Translations under genes and position numbers: made by a program | The notes under the pieces: generated by a model | Told to the model about the DNA's origin: nothing | What the model saw: only the letters and a program-made list of their open reading frames with translations | The model's database searches: none | Part shown: piece after piece, positions 53,021-62,590 of the stretch | Position numbering within the stretch: position 1 is the stretch's first letter | Layout: each line of letters begins with the position of its first letter | DNA from: Asaia bogorensis | GTDB lineage: Bacteria; Pseudomonadota; Alphaproteobacteria; Acetobacterales; Acetobacteraceae | Direction of reading: 5' to 3' | DNA: 64,000 nt | Assembly: GCF_900465345.1 (NCBI RefSeq) | Contig: NZ_UEGO01000033.1 | Span: 92,759 to 156,758, forward strand

Positions 53021-56000
53021 ATGCTGCAAGAAACCCGAACTGAAACGCTGCCACTGACCACTGCACAGCGCGGCCTGTGGATGACCCAGTTTCTTGCGCC
53101 TTCAGGATCAAGCCTGAATATTGCAGAGGCGATCCATCTTCGCGGCGAACTTCGCACAGACCTCTTCATTGAGTCACTCACTTGCGTCCAGGCCGAGGCC
53201 GAGACGCTCAGGACCGCCATCCTCAGGAAACCAGAGGGACCGGTTTATGCGATCCGCCCTCAAGCACCCGTCGACTGTCCTGTCATTCCGTTTCACGACA
53301 TGTCCGATCAGGAACAATCCGCCCGTGACTGGATGCTTGAACGCCTGCGTGCCCCGCTGGATCTGGAGCGTGACCCGTTGTGGCAGAACGCCTTGCTGCG
53401 GCTCACCGATACGTATCATATCTGGTTTCACTGCTGTCATCATGCTGTGCTGGATGGATTTTCCGGCGGGATGGTGGCAGCGCGTGTCGCAGCCCACTAC
53501 ACCGCGCGCAACGCCGGAATATCCCCTCCGGAGGCCACCTTCCTGCCACTCTCGACCCTGCATGAACAGGAACAGGCCTACCGGAAGTCGCCACGCTTCG
53601 AAAAAGACAAGGCCTACTGGAGCGAAGCGCTCGCTGAAGCACCCGAGCCGGTTTCGTTATCGCTGCGCCCCCAGCGTGCTCCCAGCGGCGAGGCAGGCGG
53701 CGCGATAACCCGCGCAGCCTTCATGTCGGATGAGCGCGCCGAGAGTCTGACCCGGATCGGTCGCGCGCTGGAGGCGACCCTCCCGCAGACACTGACAGCC
53801 CTTCTCGTGGCCTATCTCTATCGCGTTACCGGACAATCCGACCTTGTCGTGGGCATGCCCGTCAGTGCACGCGCCAATCGTCAACTCAGACACACACCCG
53901 GCATGGTCGCCAATGCTGTGGCGCTGCGTTTCAGGATCACACCGGAGACCCGTTTTGCGGACCTGGTCGGCATGGCACGTCGGGCCATGCGCAACGCGTT
54001 ACGCCACCAGCAATATCGCTACGAGGATATGCGGCGTGATCTCGGGCTGTTCAGCAATACCACCCAGATCAGCCGTATCGGCATCAATATCGAGCCTTTC
54101 GACTATAATCTCTCCTTCGGTCCCATCACCGCGCGCAACGAAAATCTGAGCAATGGCGCGATGGAGGACCTGACCATCTTCGTCTTCGACCGCAAGGACG
54201 GCGCTGGCCTGTGTTTCCAATGCGATGCCAATCCAGCGCTTTACGCGGCCCATGAACTGGATGCCCATCTGACCCGGATCCTGCGTCTGGCTGAACAGAT
54301 CGCCAACGCACCGGATATCACGCTCGCTCATCTGTCCCTGCTCACAACAGACGAACGCGACGCGCAGGAAGCCAGAAACCGGACGACCCGCCGCGACTGG
54401 CCTACCACTCCCCTGTCAGAGCTTATCGACAATGGGGTCAGTAGCGGCTCCGGCCCCCTCGTCAGCGATGCCTATGGCGTGATGACGCGCGAGGTATTTC
54501 TTCGACAGAGCCGTGCCTTGGCCGAACAGCTTCGGGCAGAAGGCATGGGGCCGGGCAAGCTGATCGCTCTGGCCCTGCCACGCGACAGACGCATGATCCT
54601 TGCTGTTGCCGCTGTCCTGCAGGCAGGTGCCGCATGGCTGCCCCTCGATATCGCCTCGCCCCAGGCACGGGCGAAACTGATCCTAGAAGATGCTGAACCC
54701 AGTGCCGTCATTGTGCCGGACGCCGCCCATCTCGACTGGGCGGCAGAATACACCGCATGGGCTCTTACCAGCGACGCGTCCACGCTGCAGGTGCTCTCGC
54801 AGGGGAAAACAGCCTCGTCCTCGCCCGTCCCGGATGACACGGCCTATGTCACCTATACCTCAGGAACGACCGGGCGACCCAAGGGGGTCGTTATTCCCCG
54901 CAAGGCCCTGACAAACTTCCTGCATGCCATCACGGAAAGACTGGCCTATAGCGCGCGGGAAACACTTCTGGCTGTCACGACCTGGACATTTGATATTGCC
55001 GTGCTCGAAATGCTCCTGCCACTCGTATCCGGCGGTGCCTGCGTCATTGCCAGCCGCGAGGATATCCTCGAGCCAAGCCGTCTGGCAGCCCTTATTCAGA
55101 AACATGACATCACAGCCATGCAGGCGACCCCGACGCTATGGCAGACCCTGCTCGGCACAGCCGAGAGCAGCGCCCTGCAGGGTATGATGCTCATGAGCGG
55201 TGGCGAGGCGATGCCAGCCCATATGGCGCGCCAGATGCTACTTCTCGGCCGGGCGGTGCATAATCTGTATGGCCCCACAGAAACCACGATCTGGTCCACA
55301 ACGCATCATCTCGACCCTCAGGAAAACGATACGCCGGCCGCGGGCCATGCCTTGGCCAACACACAGATTTACATCATCGCGCCTGATCTCACCCCCCTTC
55401 CAGATGGCGTTGTGGGCGAATTGCTGATTGCGGGTGATGGCGTTGCCACGGGCTATCTCAATCAGCCGGAACTCACGGCAAGCCGCTTCATCCCCGACCC
55501 TCTTGGGGCACCCGGACGCAAGGCCTATCGCACAGGCGATCGGGCCGCCATTGAACATGACGGGACGTTGACCGTCTTTGGACGCGGTGACCAGCAGATC
55601 AAGATACGCGGGATGCGTATCGAGCCCAATGAAATCGAGAGTACATTGCTCAGCCTGCCGGAAATCCTGCAGGCCGCCGTGATGATCGAGAAAGACCCTG
55701 CTCGCGGCGTGTCTCTCCTCGCCGCCTATCTCGTACCCGCAACCCATGGCGCAAGGCTCGACCCTGCACAGATCAGACGCACCCTTCTTGGCCTGCTTCC
55801 ACCCCAGATGATTCCGGTGCGTATCGTCTGCATCGAAACACTGCCGCGCATGACAAGCGGCAAGCTTGACCGGGCGGCGCTGGCCTCCCTGCGTGAAGAG
55901 ACGGAGACCACGATCTTCACTGAAGCCCGTACCCCGGCGGAACGCAGGCTGAGCGCGCTATGGGGCGAACTGCTCGATCTCGAACGCGTCGACATCCATA

Positions 56001-57016
56001 CCAGCTTCTTTGAACTCGGCGGCGACAGCCTCATGGTCGTACAGATGATCGCCTGCCTCTCACGCGAGGGTTACGCACTTCCTGTCGGGCAGGTTTTTGC
56101 CGCTCCGACGATCGCGCTTATGGCCCCCCTGCTCGAAGGGGGCTCGGTCACCTGCGACCCGCTTGCACCATGCCTTGCCATACGGGCACAGGGAGATGCC
56201 GCGCCGGTCTTCTGTTTTCATCCCGTGATCGGTATGAGCTGGAACTTCAACACGCTGGCCCCACTCCTTTCTGAGTCCCATCCGGTCTATGGCCTGCAGG
56301 ATGCCGGGCTCCTGCTGAAAGACGATGCGCCCGCCACGCTCGCGGCCCTGGCGGCCTTCTATGTTGCCGAGTTGCGACGCCTCCAGCCGCACGGCCCCTA
56401 TCATCTGGTTGGATGGTCCATGGGTGGCGTCGTTGCCCACGAGATTGCGTCTCTCCTGAGACAGGAGGGGGAGGAAATAGCCCTGTTGGCCATGCTGGAC
56501 TCCTATCCCTGCCTCCTCCAGGATCAGAACCTTGATCCGGATAGCCCCCAGGCCATACGCGCTGCCCTGCAATTCCTGCAGATCGCTCCGGTCGAGGATG
56601 CAGCCTTGCCTGAAACGCTCGATGGCCTGGCCGATCTGTTTCTGGACACACTGGACACAACGGTGCTGCCGGATCTACCTGAAATCGACCTCAATGCCCT
56701 GACCAGCCTTGCCGAGAAGCTGCGCCTGATCACCAGGCGCAATATCGAGATGCTGCTCGCCCATGTTCCGACGCCCAATGATGCCGATATCCTGTTCCTG
56801 AGGGCTGCGGACAAGGGAAGCCAGAACGAGGTGACGATCATCTCGGACGACCCGTATGCCTGGAGGGCGTACAGCTCTGGCCATATCACGGCCTATGACC
56901 TTGACTGCCGTCATGGCGATATGCTGCTGCCCGGCCATGTCGAGACCGTTGCGCGATTGATCAATGTCAGTCTCGCACAGGGCCACGCCCTTGCTTCCTG
57001 CCTCTCTGCCGCCTGA
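53021..57016 (+). CDS. Single-module NRPS: C-A(Gly?)-PCP-TE
   Basis: A protein of 1331 residues. Condensation domain 1-450 with HHAVLDG (catalytic His141). Adenylation domain about 470-955: TYTSGTTGRPKG, YGPTETTIWS, RTGD and catalytic Lys948. Reading the ten specificity positions by alignment to GrsA gives D-I-L-Q-M-G-L-I-W-K, one change from the code I recall for glycine (as in DhbF). PCP Ser1003 in FFELGGDSLMV. Thioesterase Ser1133 in VGWSMGG. A lone module starting with a C domain implies acylation of glycine by a donor supplied in trans, then TE release. It leads an operon with a glycosyltransferase and an ABC exporter. No MbtH-like or PPTase gene is present. Confidence 0.93.
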   Translation: MLQETRTETLPLTTAQRGLWMTQFLAPSGSSLNIAEAIHLRGELRTDLFIESLTCVQAEAETLRTAILRKPEGPVYAIRPQAPVDCPVIPFHDMSDQEQSARDWMLERLRAPLDLERDPLWQNALLRLTDTYHIWFHCCHHAVLDGFSGGMVAARVAAHYTARNAGISPPEATFLPLSTLHEQEQAYRKSPRFEKDKAYWSEALAEAPEPVSLSLRPQRAPSGEAGGAITRAAFMSDERAESLTRIGRALEATLPQTLTALLVAYLYRVTGQSDLVVGMPVSARANRQLRHTPGMVANAVALRFRITPETRFADLVGMARRAMRNALRHQQYRYEDMRRDLGLFSNTTQISRIGINIEPFDYNLSFGPITARNENLSNGAMEDLTIFVFDRKDGAGLCFQCDANPALYAAHELDAHLTRILRLAEQIANAPDITLAHLSLLTTDERDAQEARNRTTRRDWPTTPLSELIDNGVSSGSGPLVSDAYGVMTREVFLRQSRALAEQLRAEGMGPGKLIALALPRDRRMILAVAAVLQAGAAWLPLDIASPQARAKLILEDAEPSAVIVPDAAHLDWAAEYTAWALTSDASTLQVLSQGKTASSSPVPDDTAYVTYTSGTTGRPKGVVIPRKALTNFLHAITERLAYSARETLLAVTTWTFDIAVLEMLLPLVSGGACVIASREDILEPSRLAALIQKHDITAMQATPTLWQTLLGTAESSALQGMMLMSGGEAMPAHMARQMLLLGRAVHNLYGPTETTIWSTTHHLDPQENDTPAAGHALANTQIYIIAPDLTPLPDGVVGELLIAGDGVATGYLNQPELTASRFIPDPLGAPGRKAYRTGDRAAIEHDGTLTVFGRGDQQIKIRGMRIEPNEIESTLLSLPEILQAAVMIEKDPARGVSLLAAYLVPATHGARLDPAQIRRTLLGLLPPQMIPVRIVCIETLPRMTSGKLDRAALASLREETETTIFTEARTPAERRLSALWGELLDLERVDIHTSFFELGGDSLMVVQMIACLSREGYALPVGQVFAAPTIALMAPLLEGGSVTCDPLAPCLAIRAQGDAAPVFCFHPVIGMSWNFNTLAPLLSESHPVYGLQDAGLLLKDDAPATLAALAAFYVAELRRLQPHGPYHLVGWSMGGVVAHEIASLLRQEGEEIALLAMLDSYPCLLQDQNLDPDSPQAIRAALQFLQIAPVEDAALPETLDGLADLFLDTLDTTVLPDLPEIDLNALTSLAEKLRLITRRNIEMLLAHVPTPNDADILFLRAADKGSQNEVTIISDDPYAWRAYSSGHITAYDLDCRHGDMLLPGHVETVARLINVSLAQGHALASCLSAA

Positions 57017-57028
57017 CCGGGTGCTACC

Positions 57029-58342
57029 ATGAAAATCGTGATCCTCACCATCGGTACGCAGGGCGATGCGCGTCCTTTCGTCGCCTTGGGGCAGGGCCTT
57101 GCCAGACGAGGCCACGAGGTCTGTATCGCCACATCAGCGCGTTACGAGTCCCTCATAACAGGCGGTGGTCTCGGGTTTGCACCCATCGAGTCCGATTTTG
57201 CCGATCTGATGACGCAGGAACATGCTGCACTCGAGAAGGGAAACCAGTTGCGCATGGGGTGGCAGGTTGCCCGTGCCTTGTGTCGCTGGATGCCTCTATG
57301 GGTCAGGCAGGGGATGAAGGCCACTGAAGGAGCAGAACTGCTCATCGGATCGGGCTCCGGCACGATACTCGGTGCCTCAATTGCCCGGAAGCGGGGCATA
57401 GCGTTCGTTCAGGCGCAATTCATGCCCATGACCCCGTCCAAATGGGTGCCTCCCCTGTGGCCGAACCCGGCCCTGCGCCTGCCCGGTATCCTGCATAAGA
57501 CATTGACCCATGTGGCACGATTTCTGATCTGGCGTTTCATGTCGTTTCCGGTGGCGATCATGCGCCGCGAGCTGTCCCTGCCGCCCATTGGCTGGAAGGG
57601 ACCGTGGTCCGACACGGATAGCGAAGGTAACAGGCGCTACCTGCTTTATGCCTTCAGTCGGCACATCCAGCCCCAACCCGCTGACTGGTCGCGTGAGCGC
57701 ATTGCCGTCACCGGGAGCTGGTTCTATGACCAGAAAACAAGCTGGCGCCCCTCACCGGAGCTGGAAGCCTTTCTCGCCGACGGTCCCGCCCCGGTTTATG
57801 TCGGATTTGGCAGCATGATGACCGGCAACCCGGAAAAGTTTACCGCACTCATTCTCAGGGCCCTGCGCCTGACAGGACGGCGCGCGATCGTCGCGACAGG
57901 CTGGGGGGCGCTCAAAAATCTCAAGCCCGACCAGGAGGGGGATATCTTTTTCATCGACAACGCCCCCCATGACTGGCTTTTTCCCCGCGTATCCCTTGCT
58001 GTTCATCATGGGGGCGCTGGAACGGTGGCGGCTGCCACGCGTGCTGGCCTGCCTCAGGTGATCATACCGTTTCTGGCTGACCAGTTTTTCTGGAGCTGGC
58101 GCCTGAAGGCCATCGGTATCAGCCCGATGCGCCTGTCGCGCAGGACACTCACCGCCGAAAGGCTGGCCGAGGCCATTGGACGCGCAACAACACGCGCTCC
58201 GCGCGACAAGGCCACCTCATTGCGTCCACTGATCGAAGCAGAGCAGGGTGTCGAGAGCGCCATCGACACGCTTGAGGGCTGGGGCCTGTTGAGGCAGGAA
58301 ACCGGGAGTGCCACCCTGGCCACAGGGATATCACCCCGTTGA
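57029..58342 (+). CDS. Glycosyltransferase, GT1/GT28-like (MGT type)
   Basis: A protein of 437 residues. N-terminal IVILTIGTQGDARPFVALGQGLARRGHEV is the glycosyltransferase 28 N-domain; the C-terminal VHHGGAGTVAAATRAGLP followed by PFLADQFFW is the nucleotide-sugar site of sterol, macrolide and rhamnolipid-type transferases. It glycosylates small hydrophobic acceptors in known cases. It lies 12 bp after the NRPS and overlaps the following ABC gene, so it likely decorates the NRPS product. Confidence 0.9.
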   Translation: MKIVILTIGTQGDARPFVALGQGLARRGHEVCIATSARYESLITGGGLGFAPIESDFADLMTQEHAALEKGNQLRMGWQVARALCRWMPLWVRQGMKATEGAELLIGSGSGTILGASIARKRGIAFVQAQFMPMTPSKWVPPLWPNPALRLPGILHKTLTHVARFLIWRFMSFPVAIMRRELSLPPIGWKGPWSDTDSEGNRRYLLYAFSRHIQPQPADWSRERIAVTGSWFYDQKTSWRPSPELEAFLADGPAPVYVGFGSMMTGNPEKFTALILRALRLTGRRAIVATGWGALKNLKPDQEGDIFFIDNAPHDWLFPRVSLAVHHGGAGTVAAATRAGLPQVIIPFLADQFFWSWRLKAIGISPMRLSRRTLTAERLAEAIGRATTRAPRDKATSLRPLIEAEQGVESAIDTLEGWGLLRQETGSATLATGISPR

Positions 58343-59175
58343 CGCCAGCCACGCCCTCTACCGAGCAAGCTCATGATCGCTCATGCAGGCCGGAGCGTGC
58401 CCAGCCCTTCGCGCCTTCGGGCATGGCAGATGCGCCACAGGCTGTGATCAGGGTGGAGAAGCTGGTCAAATCCTATGGGGATCGGCAGGTTGTCTCGGGT
58501 CTGGATTTTACGGTCGCTCGCGGTGAGATTTTCGCCTTTCTGGGGCCCAACGGCGCAGGCAAGACCACCACGATCAAGATGCTGACTACCCTGCTTCCCC
58601 CTGATAGCGGACGCATCCTGTTGAATGGCATCGATCTGGCCAATGATCCGATGGAAGCCAGGCGTCATTTTGGCGTGGTATTCCAGGAATGCACCCTGGA
58701 CCCCGCCATGACCGTGCAGGAGAATCTCTGGATCCATTGCGCTTTCTATCGCATCCCGCGTGCCGAGAGAGCGTCACGTATCACAGACGCGCTAACCCTG
58801 TTCGATATGGCGGACCATGCGCGGCAGATGGTCAGTACCCTGAGTGGCGGTCTCAAGCGGCGGGTCGAGATCGCCAGATCCCTGCTGCACCGCCCAGCCC
58901 TGATTTTTCTGGATGAACCGACTCTCGGGCTCGATCCGCAATCACGGCGTGTGCTGTGGGATCATCTACAGGCATTGCAGGCCCATCAGGGTACGACCAT
59001 TTTTCTGACGAGCCATTATCTCGATGAGGTCGAACGCGTTGCACAGAGCGTCGCTGTGATCAAACAGGGACGCATCCTGACCCAAGGCGCGGTCAGCGCT
59101 GTGATGGATCACGCCCAGCAAGGTTCGCTGGAGGACAGTTTCCTCTCTCTTACAGCCGGGGAAGAGCCGCTTTGA
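58339..59175 (+). CDS. ABC transporter ATP-binding protein, Drr type
   Basis: A protein of 278 residues read from TTG 58339, which overlaps the previous stop; ATG 58423 is an alternative start before the conserved part. Walker A GPNGAGKTTT, signature LSGGLKRRVEIA, Walker B LIFLDEPTLGLD and switch His in LTSHYLDEVERV are all present. The C-terminal part resembles DrrA-type ATPases that power drug or glycolipid export. It overlaps the permease gene by four bases. Confidence 0.92.
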   Translation: MTPATPSTEQAHDRSCRPERAQPFAPSGMADAPQAVIRVEKLVKSYGDRQVVSGLDFTVARGEIFAFLGPNGAGKTTTIKMLTTLLPPDSGRILLNGIDLANDPMEARRHFGVVFQECTLDPAMTVQENLWIHCAFYRIPRAERASRITDALTLFDMADHARQMVSTLSGGLKRRVEIARSLLHRPALIFLDEPTLGLDPQSRRVLWDHLQALQAHQGTTIFLTSHYLDEVERVAQSVAVIKQGRILTQGAVSAVMDHAQQGSLEDSFLSLTAGEEPL

Positions 59176-59924
59176 TGATCGATGTCATCTATAATTTATG
59201 GCTCAGGCAGATCAGGAGCTTCTTGCGTGCGCGAGGCCGGCTGATTTCGGCGCTGGCACAGCCTTTCCTGTTTCTCGTTGCCCTCGGTCTGGGCTTTGCG
59301 CCGGTTTTTCGCAAGGCGGGCGAAGGGGATTATTTCACGTTCCTCGCACCGGGGGTAGTGGGCGCAGGTATCCTGTTCAACACGGTCTATTCAGGTGCGG
59401 ATTTGCTATGGGACAGGCAGTTCGGGTTCATCAAGGAGACACTGGTCTCGCCGGTTTCCCGACACTGGATCATGCTGGGACGTGCGCTGGGTGTGGCAAG
59501 TGTCGCGTTGATCCAGGCTATCATCGTGAGTGTGATATGCCTGACACTGGCAGGTGTTCTCCCTTCACCCGCCCATCTGGCGCTCGCCTTCGCCTTCGCC
59601 CTGCTTCTGGCGCTGCTCTTTGCCTTTTTCGGCTCGGTGCTGGGCTCCGTCATGAGCGATGCCCAGAGCTTTTCACAAATCGTCAATTTTATCCTGACGC
59701 CGCTTTTCTATCTTTCCGGCGCTGTCTTTCCCCTTGAAGGGCAGAGCCATCTTATAAGGGCGCTCGCCTTCAGCAACCCGCTGACCTACGGCATTGACGG
59801 CATGAGAGGCGCTCTGACCGGCCACGCTCTGCTGAACCCGCTTTTGTCCCTGTCGGTGCTCGGCGGCACAACACTTCTTGTGGCTCTTGCCGCCCAGATA
59901 GCGTTCTCCCGCATTCGGCCCTGA
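59172..59924 (+). CDS. ABC-2 type permease, DrrB-like
   Basis: A membrane protein of 250 residues with about six helices. It keeps the ABC-2 pattern FLFLVALGLGFAP, a central SVLGSVMSDAQSFSQIVNFILTP and FYLSGAVFPLE near the fourth and fifth helices. With the ATPase it would export the product of the NRPS and glycosyltransferase genes. Last gene of the four-gene operon; it converges on the symporter gene 12 bp away. Confidence 0.9.
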   Translation: MMIDVIYNLWLRQIRSFLRARGRLISALAQPFLFLVALGLGFAPVFRKAGEGDYFTFLAPGVVGAGILFNTVYSGADLLWDRQFGFIKETLVSPVSRHWIMLGRALGVASVALIQAIIVSVICLTLAGVLPSPAHLALAFAFALLLALLFAFFGSVLGSVMSDAQSFSQIVNFILTPLFYLSGAVFPLEGQSHLIRALAFSNPLTYGIDGMRGALTGHALLNPLLSLSVLGGTTLLVALAAQIAFSRIRP

Positions 59925-59935
59925 CCCTTCAGAGA

Positions 59936-61348
59936 TCAGGCGCCTTTGGCCTTCCTCCCCATTTTGCCGTGGCAGACAGTATCCCTGCGCGGCAATCCGG
60001 CCTGAAACAGTATCGCACCATTGACCAGCAAACCCGGAAGAGCCGGACTAAGACCAAAGGGCCCCCAGCCCAAGGCGAAAACCACGCCACCCGATACAAG
60101 TCCGAGGAACAGGGCAGCAAGCAGCCGAGCGGAGGAAACGCGATATCCGGTCACGCAGAGCAGCACGGCGGGCAGGAGCTGCACCAGCCCTACATAGAAC
60201 AGCCGGTTGAGTGTCACGATCAGCGCGGTATGCAGGGCAGCTGTCAGCACGGAGAGGCCAAGATAAAGTGCAATGATGGCCAGACCCGTGCGCTTTTGCG
60301 CAGGGGCAGAAAGATGCGGCGTGAAACTGCCGGTGACGATCGCCGCAAGGCTGAGGCACACCGCCCCGAGCCAGACGAGCGCGGTCAGGGCCACCGCGCC
60401 TGAGACGATCCCGACACCCCAACCCGGCAGCAGATGCGACGCTACCGAGAGAAAGACTGAGTCGGGCCGGCCCATAATGACGGGATGGGTCAGGCCGAAA
60501 CACGCAATGACGACCAGCAGCGGAAACAGCACCATATAAAGCGGCATCCAGATCTGGGCCCGTCTGATGGTTTGCGGATCACGGGCCGAAAAGACGGCGG
60601 CAGCGGTTTGTGGCGCGATGCAAAAGCCGAAAGCCTGCGTCACGATCGTGCTCATGATCATCACACAGGTCGAAAAAGGATCTGGACTGGCACCACGCAG
60701 CGCCAGGTTGAGAGGGCGCGTCGCCTGATGGGTCCAGGCCAGGAGGGCTGCAAACGCCACGCAGACGATGGAAAGGAGGATCAGGCCATCCTTCAATGCC
60801 GCACTCAGCGCCGCACCACGCAATCCGGCACCTGCCACAAAAAGAAAAGCCAGCACTGCTGCGAACGCACTGAGCATGACAGGGGAAACTGGAAGAGCAA
60901 GGGTCGAAAATACCGCATCCAGCCCTATGAACTGCATGGTCCCCAGCGGGAGCATCAGAATCACGAGCACAAGACCTGTTACACGCCCGACAAGCGTACT
61001 CCGGAAATACCCCCCCAGCAGGTCTGGCAGGGTTATGGCACCCAGGCGGTTTCCCACCCGCCATAACCGGGGATACAGCACCATCCCGACCGGGAAGGCG
61101 AGCAGGATATACCCGATAAACCACAATGCCACGTCGATGGAACCGCTCGCGGCGATACCTCCGGGAAAGCCCAGCACCGAACCGATCGAATAGGTCTCGC
61201 CTACTGAAAGCAGAAAGAAGAGCGCAACGCCGAACTGCCCTCGTGCGGCAAAAAAGGCGCGAGGGTCACGGGTGACGCCGCTTCTGAGCGGCGCGCAGGC
61301 CAAGCCCAGTGCGAGCAGGAGGACAAGAACGAAACCCGCCACTCTCAA
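59936..61348 (-). CDS. Sodium:solute symporter family transporter
   Basis: A membrane protein of 470 residues with about 13 hydrophobic segments. Features include SVGETYSIGSVLGFPGGI, GNRLGAITLPDLLGGYFRS and a FGFCIAPQTAAAVFSARD core of the SSS fold. Related carriers import monocarboxylates or pantothenate. Its start overlaps the stop of the DUF3311 gene, a common pairing for this transporter type. The substrate is not determinable here. Confidence 0.85.
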   Translation of the reverse strand: MRVAGFVLVLLLALGLACAPLRSGVTRDPRAFFAARGQFGVALFFLLSVGETYSIGSVLGFPGGIAASGSIDVALWFIGYILLAFPVGMVLYPRLWRVGNRLGAITLPDLLGGYFRSTLVGRVTGLVLVILMLPLGTMQFIGLDAVFSTLALPVSPVMLSAFAAVLAFLFVAGAGLRGAALSAALKDGLILLSIVCVAFAALLAWTHQATRPLNLALRGASPDPFSTCVMIMSTIVTQAFGFCIAPQTAAAVFSARDPQTIRRAQIWMPLYMVLFPLLVVIACFGLTHPVIMGRPDSVFLSVASHLLPGWGVGIVSGAVALTALVWLGAVCLSLAAIVTGSFTPHLSAPAQKRTGLAIIALYLGLSVLTAALHTALIVTLNRLFYVGLVQLLPAVLLCVTGYRVSSARLLAALFLGLVSGGVVFALGWGPFGLSPALPGLLVNGAILFQAGLPRRDTVCHGKMGRKAKGA

Positions 61349-61584
61349 CGTTCTGCCCCTCCGACAGGTGCAGCATCCCTAGCGATTACCCCCATGGGCC
61401 GGACTGCAAGGGCGAGGCAGAGCGTCGTGAACGGCAGACAGGCAAACAGCCACCACAGGATCACCGGCACACCAAGCAGGCGCCATGAGGCCCCATAAAG
61501 AAAAGGCATGGGCAGCAGAACCGCGCAGAACGGGGCTCCCACCAGCAGGAGACGTTGCCAGTGAAGGGAAAAGCGGGGCGACAT
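61345..61584 (-). CDS. DUF3311-like small membrane protein, symporter partner
   Basis: A protein of 79 residues from ATG 61584 with two transmembrane helices (LLLVGAPFCAVLLPMPFLYG and VILWWLFACLPFTTLCLAL). Proteins of this shape are encoded immediately before SSS symporters and overlap them, here by ATGA at 61345-61348. A structural or assembly role is assumed. Confidence 0.75.
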   Translation of the reverse strand: MSPRFSLHWQRLLLVGAPFCAVLLPMPFLYGASWRLLGVPVILWWLFACLPFTTLCLALAVRPMGVIARDAAPVGGAER

Positions 61585-61768
61585 GGCACACTCGGGTTCA
61601 GGAGACCGGAACGCCCGACATAACGGCAAGTGCCATCATGGGGCCAGCCCCGAATATCACGCCTGAATTGCCACTCAGACAAATGAAGCAGACAGGGCGT
61701 CAGCCTCGCTGGCTAAGCACCTCCCCTTCATTTACTCCTGCTAGACAGCAGCACGAACGGAAGGGCGC

Positions 61769-62452
61769 TCAGAGCTCCGCCCACTGACGCAGCAGGTTGT
61801 GATAGGTCGAGGTCAGCCCGAGCACACCCGGATGATCATCGGGGAGAGCCTTGCGGGTCTCGATGATCGAACGGTCGAAGTCATACAGAAGGGCACGCTT
61901 TGTGTCGTCGCGCACCATGGACTGGCTCCAGAAAAACGAGGCCCAGCGTGAGCCGCGTGTCACCTCACTCACGCGATGCAGGCTGGTAGACGGATACAGC
62001 ACCATGTCACCTGCGGGCAGTTTGACACGCTGCTCACCATAAGTGTCCTGAATCACCAGTTCACCCCCGTCATATTCATCCGGCCCGGTGATGAAGAGCG
62101 TTGAGGACACATCGGTCCGGATTCTGAAGCCACTCTCGGGGATGGGGCGTATGGCGTTATCGACATGGGCGCCGAATTTCATGCCCACATCGTAGCGGTT
62201 GAAAAGCGGCGGGAAGACGCGCAGCGGCAGGGCGGCACTATTGAACACGGGGTTCCGGCCCAGCGCCCGCAACACGATCTCGCCCAGTTCGCGCGAGGCC
62301 TCGCAATCCTGCGGCACCTGAAGGTTGTGCTTGGCTTTTGCCGATTGCTGCCCGGCGGTCACCTTGCCGTCCAGCCACGACGCCTGCTCAAGCGTCTGAT
62401 GGCAATGACGCAGCTCTTCAGGTGTCAGGACATTGGGAATGTGAACCAGCAT
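61769..62452 (-). CDS. piuC: Fe(II)/2-oxoglutarate PKHD-type hydroxylase PiuC/YbiX
   Basis: A protein of 227 residues from ATG 62452, with AGGAG upstream. Iron ligands are the H-x-D in [13 protein letters not shown] and the later His in [20 protein letters not shown]; the [12 protein letters not shown] segment is typical. PiuC genes accompany PiuA/Fiu-type siderophore receptors and are iron-regulated; the substrate is not established. It is divergent from exbB-exbD-tonB. Confidence 0.92.
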   Translation of the reverse strand: MLVHIPNVLTPEELRHCHQTLEQASWLDGKVTAGQQSAKAKHNLQVPQDCEASRELGEIVLRALGRNPVFNSAALPLRVFPPLFNRYDVGMKFGAHVDNAIRPIPESGFRIRTDVSSTLFITGPDEYDGGELVIQDTYGEQRVKLPAGDMVLYPSTSLHRVSEVTRGSRWASFFWSQSMVRDDTKRALLYDFDRSIIETRKALPDDHPGVLGLTSTYHNLLRQWAEL

Positions 62453-62590
62453 GGGCGCTCTCCTGTGCAATCGACTTCTTGTAATTGAGAATGAATCTGA
62501 TTAACAGGGAATGAGCGGTTGGTTACACCCCGTAACAAGAACAAAACCCCGAATGGGGGTGTACGCACCTCACACGAACAGGAGAGCCTC
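62453..62590. promoter_or_regulatory. Divergent iron-uptake promoter with a candidate operator
   Basis: The spacer between piuC and exbB contains an imperfect dyad at about 62483-62503 (TAATTGAGA, five bases, TCTGATTA). Its place between two iron-uptake genes suggests a Fur- or RirA-type site, but it matches the classical 19-bp Fur box poorly. Confidence 0.35.

Noticed and set aside
53021..57016. NRPS as a siderophore synthetase for the nearby Fiu/PiuA-like receptor
   Set aside because: No catechol or hydroxamate biosynthesis genes are present, and the operon continues with a glycosyltransferase and a Drr-type exporter. The link is not excluded, only unsupported.
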